Positions 42,101-43,163 of a stretch of DNA of 43,163 bases are shown in pieces. Source of the DNA: Cudoniella acicularis (taxonomy: Eukaryota > Ascomycota > Leotiomycetes > Helotiales > Helotiaceae); NCBI GenBank assembly GCA_013054445.1, contig JAAMPI010000326.1, positions 1 through 43,163 of the forward strand, given 5' to 3'. Position 1 is the stretch's first letter. Each line of letters begins with the position of its first letter. A program made the position numbers and the translations under genes. Below the pieces are notes generated by a model, which saw nothing but the letters and a program-made list of their open reading frames with translations, had not been told where the DNA came from and ran no database searches.

Positions 42101-42739
42101 TTGGCTGTCGCTCGTATTGTCGGAATACCCGCCGATAATGTCCAGGCTGGTGTAACACCTGATCAAAAGCAAGACATCGTCCGCGAGCTTCAAAGTCAAG
42201 GCGAATGCGTTGCAATGGTTGGTGACGGAATCAACGACTCGCCCGCTCTTGCTACTGCAGATGTTGGCATTGCCATGGCTTCGGGGACAGATGTCGCCAT
42301 GGAAGCTGCTGATATTGTCCTCATGCGCCCGAATGATCTTATGGATATTCCTGCCTCCATTCAGTTGGCAAGGTCAATCTTCAATCGTATTAAGCTAAAC
42401 CTTAGCTGGGCCTGTGGTTACAACATTATTGGTCTCCCATTCGCCATGGGTGTTTTCCTGCCTTTCGGATGGCATCTGCACCCAATAGCTGCTAGTGCTG
42501 CTATGGCTACCAGTAGTGTAAGCGTCGTGGCCAGCTCTCTTCTATTAAAGTTTTGGAAACGACCTCAATGGATGGAGGATGCTTTGATAGAAGAGAAGGG
42601 ACAATTGCGGAAACGAGGAAAGGGATGGGCGATGGGAGGTCTTGTCGGAAAAGCTACAGATCTTTTCTCGTCCATCACTGGAAGGAAAGGAAAAGAGAAG
42701 GAAGGTTACGTGCCTCTAAACAACTTGGAGCATGTCTAA
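39185..42739 (+). CDS. CCC2: Copper-transporting P1B-type ATPase (Ccc2/ATP7 type)
   Basis: A single exon of 1184 residues. Three heavy-metal-associated domains carry MTCGACTS at about residues 36, 135 and 228; a fourth domain-like segment (about 300-372, FKVFGVRDAAAATALEAK) lacks the CxxC. Catalytic landmarks are TGEA at 620-623, CPC at 739-741 in a membrane helix, phosphorylation site DKTGT at 783, SEHPIGKA at 825, TGDQ, and GDGIND at 1013-1018. A hydrophilic insert with ESTQEGNAAEE lies before the actuator domain. The enzyme loads copper into the late Golgi for secreted multicopper oxidases and laccases, receiving it from an Atx1-like chaperone. The start MAPTFLKVSTGPSKSRPS matches other filamentous fungi. 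Yeast Ccc2 has two metal domains, so three plus a vestige is an expansion. No intron is needed. Confidence 0.97.
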   Translation: MAPTFLKVSTGPSKSRPSLSTPTAHMATTTLKVGGMTCGACTSSVEAGFKGVDGIGNVSVSLVMERAVVMHDPQKVTAEKIQEIIEDRGFDAQVLATDLPSPMFNQRGYLYDENEDGEDDDLPTMTTTTLAVEGMTCGACTSAVESGFKDVAGVKHFSISLLSERAVVEHDASLLSADKIAEIIEDRGFGATIVESQTSAPAGGPKNRRGSSNMREKVATTTVAIEGMTCGACTSAIEGGFKDLDGLIQFNVSLLAERAIIIHDPSKLSPEKIAEIIEDRGFDAKVLSTQLGSANQSSNAGTAQFKVFGVRDAAAATALEAKLQSLPGVSSAKISLATSRLTINHQPNIAGLRALVELIEAQGYNALVADNDDNNAQLESLAKTKEITEWRNAFKTSLYFAIPIFLISMCIPMMLPALDFGSLIIFFPGLYLGDIICLILTIPVQFGIGKRFYVSAYKSLKHGSPTMDVLVALGTSAAFFFSCAAMIVSILCPPHTRPSTIFDTSSMLITFNTLGRFLENRAKGQTSKALSRLMSLAPSIATIYADPIAAEKAAEGWEVAIGAGEDQKESTQEGNAAEEKVIPTELIQVGDIVILRPGDKIPTDGTVTRGETFVDESMVTGEAMPVQKRKGSLLIGGTVNGTGRVDFRVTRAGRDTQLSQIVKLVQEAQTTRAPIQRLADMIAGYFVPIILFLGFLTFATWMVLSHVLVNPPKIFIDEASGGKFMVCVKLCISVIVFACPCALGLATPTAVMVGTGVGAENGILVKGGAALETATKITHVVLDKTGTLTLGKMSVAQAKLVPTWESNVWRKKLWWSIVGLAEMGSEHPIGKAILASAKEELDLGIEGTIDGSIGDFEASVGKGISALVEPATSAERARYKVLIGSVRCLRENRIVVPQEAIDASEEANTKAANQSSKASAGTTNIFIAIDGSYAGHLCLSDTVKDSARAAIAALHRMGVKTTIVTGDQRSTALAVARIVGIPADNVQAGVTPDQKQDIVRELQSQGECVAMVGDGINDSPALATADVGIAMASGTDVAMEAADIVLMRPNDLMDIPASIQLARSIFNRIKLNLSWACGYNIIGLPFAMGVFLPFGWHLHPIAASAAMATSSVSVVASSLLLKFWKRPQWMEDALIEEKGQLRKRGKGWAMGGLVGKATDLFSSITGRKGKEKEGYVPLNNLEHV

Positions 42740-43010
42740 TCTGTTCTCTTGGGCGGTTTTGTTATTCTTGCGCTTTAGCGTTGCATCACGCATTTTGGTT
42801 CTAAATGAGAGAACGATTAGGATATGTATAAAGGGTTCCGATGTCATGTAAATGTAAATACCGCAATTGAAGTTTAAAATGAAATACTTTATATCTAGCC
42901 TCCCTTTCCTGCGATATAGCGGACTCCGATTCGGGGGGTAGGAGGTACATAACTCGAGTGCATTATAAAGATAGTTGTAAGAGTTATGCTCATTACTCAC
43001 GGACCTATTT
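42740..43010. other. 3' flank of the copper ATPase
   Basis: T-rich 3' UTR sequence, with GATATAAAG-type AT words and no further gene. Composition starts to fall in GC after about 42980. Confidence 0.4.
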
Positions 43011-43163
43011 TTTAAGCGATCCCCACTAAAATTCGACCAAACTTACTAACTATATAATTATATATCTATTTAACTACTAAGTATAAAAAATAAATAAATT
43101 TATTCTATAATTATATTTTAGATAGAGATTAATTAAAAACTAACGATCTATTTTTATTAATTA
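43011..43163. repeat. Very AT-rich segment at the right edge
   Basis: After about 43030 the sequence is nearly all A and T, with words such as TATATAATTATATATC and TTAATTAAAAAC. The change from the gene side is sharp. This is typical of the edge of a repeat block altered by repeat-induced point mutation in ascomycetes. No element end or frame can be read in the 150 bases available. Confidence 0.5.

Overview
This window is nuclear DNA of a filamentous ascomycete (Pezizomycotina). The evidence is the short GT-AG introns (about 47-135 nt), 5-6-exon genes with tightly conserved splice phases, and a typical gene set: a Zn2Cys6 regulator, RAX1 with an RGS domain, a COP9 signalosome subunit, PEX2, NOP58 and uS2. 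The overall feel of the proteins and the AT-rich, repeat-like stretches next to gene-dense DNA suggest Leotiomycetes (Helotiales), but that placement rests on memory of families and not on any search.

Layout. 1-12.3 kb is dense housekeeping DNA: an atypical Rho-like GTPase cut by the left edge (-), tRNA pseudouridine synthase DEG1 (+), GPI15/PIG-H (-), an RS-domain protein ending in a HUB1-like ubiquitin fold (-), NOP58 (-), V-ATPase subunit d VMA6 (+), mitochondrial uS15 (-) and cytosolic uS2/RPS0 (+). Most neighbours are divergent pairs sharing short promoters. 12.3-24.9 kb is sparser. It has a 1.9-kb gene-free stretch, a broken cation/proton antiporter (an internal deletion, a frameshift and a nonsense codon), PEX2, a 3.1-kb gene-free stretch, and a six-exon Zn2Cys6 transcription factor whose first intron splits the zinc cluster and keeps the reading frame. 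24.9-33.8 kb is the most dynamic part. It holds an NAD(P)H quinone oxidoreductase-like gene with two introns that are copies of each other, a fungal protein of unknown function, an AT-rich interval with decayed tRNA-like sequence, and a degraded gene that joins a tyrosine-recombinase-like region to C2H2 zinc fingers. 34-42.7 kb is again housekeeping: eL31 (-), RAX1 (+), CSN7 (-) and a three-HMA copper-transporting P-type ATPase (+). The last 150 bases turn almost pure AT and probably mark the border of a repeat-rich block.

How the genes relate. There is no operon or metabolic cluster. Shared themes are translation and ribosome biogenesis (DEG1, NOP58, uS15m, uS2, eL31), membrane and organelle work (GPI15, VMA6, PEX2, the copper ATPase, the dead antiporter), and polarity or signalling (GTPase, RAX1, CSN7).

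The strongest leads are: (1) two homologous hairpin-bearing introns in one gene, which look like introner-like elements; (2) the recombinase/C2H2 relic, which looks like the gene of an undescribed or poorly described mobile element; (3) the recently killed antiporter; (4) the RS-HUB1 fusion. All exon joins were read by eye. Where I say the phases close, the summed exon lengths are multiples of three with an open frame.
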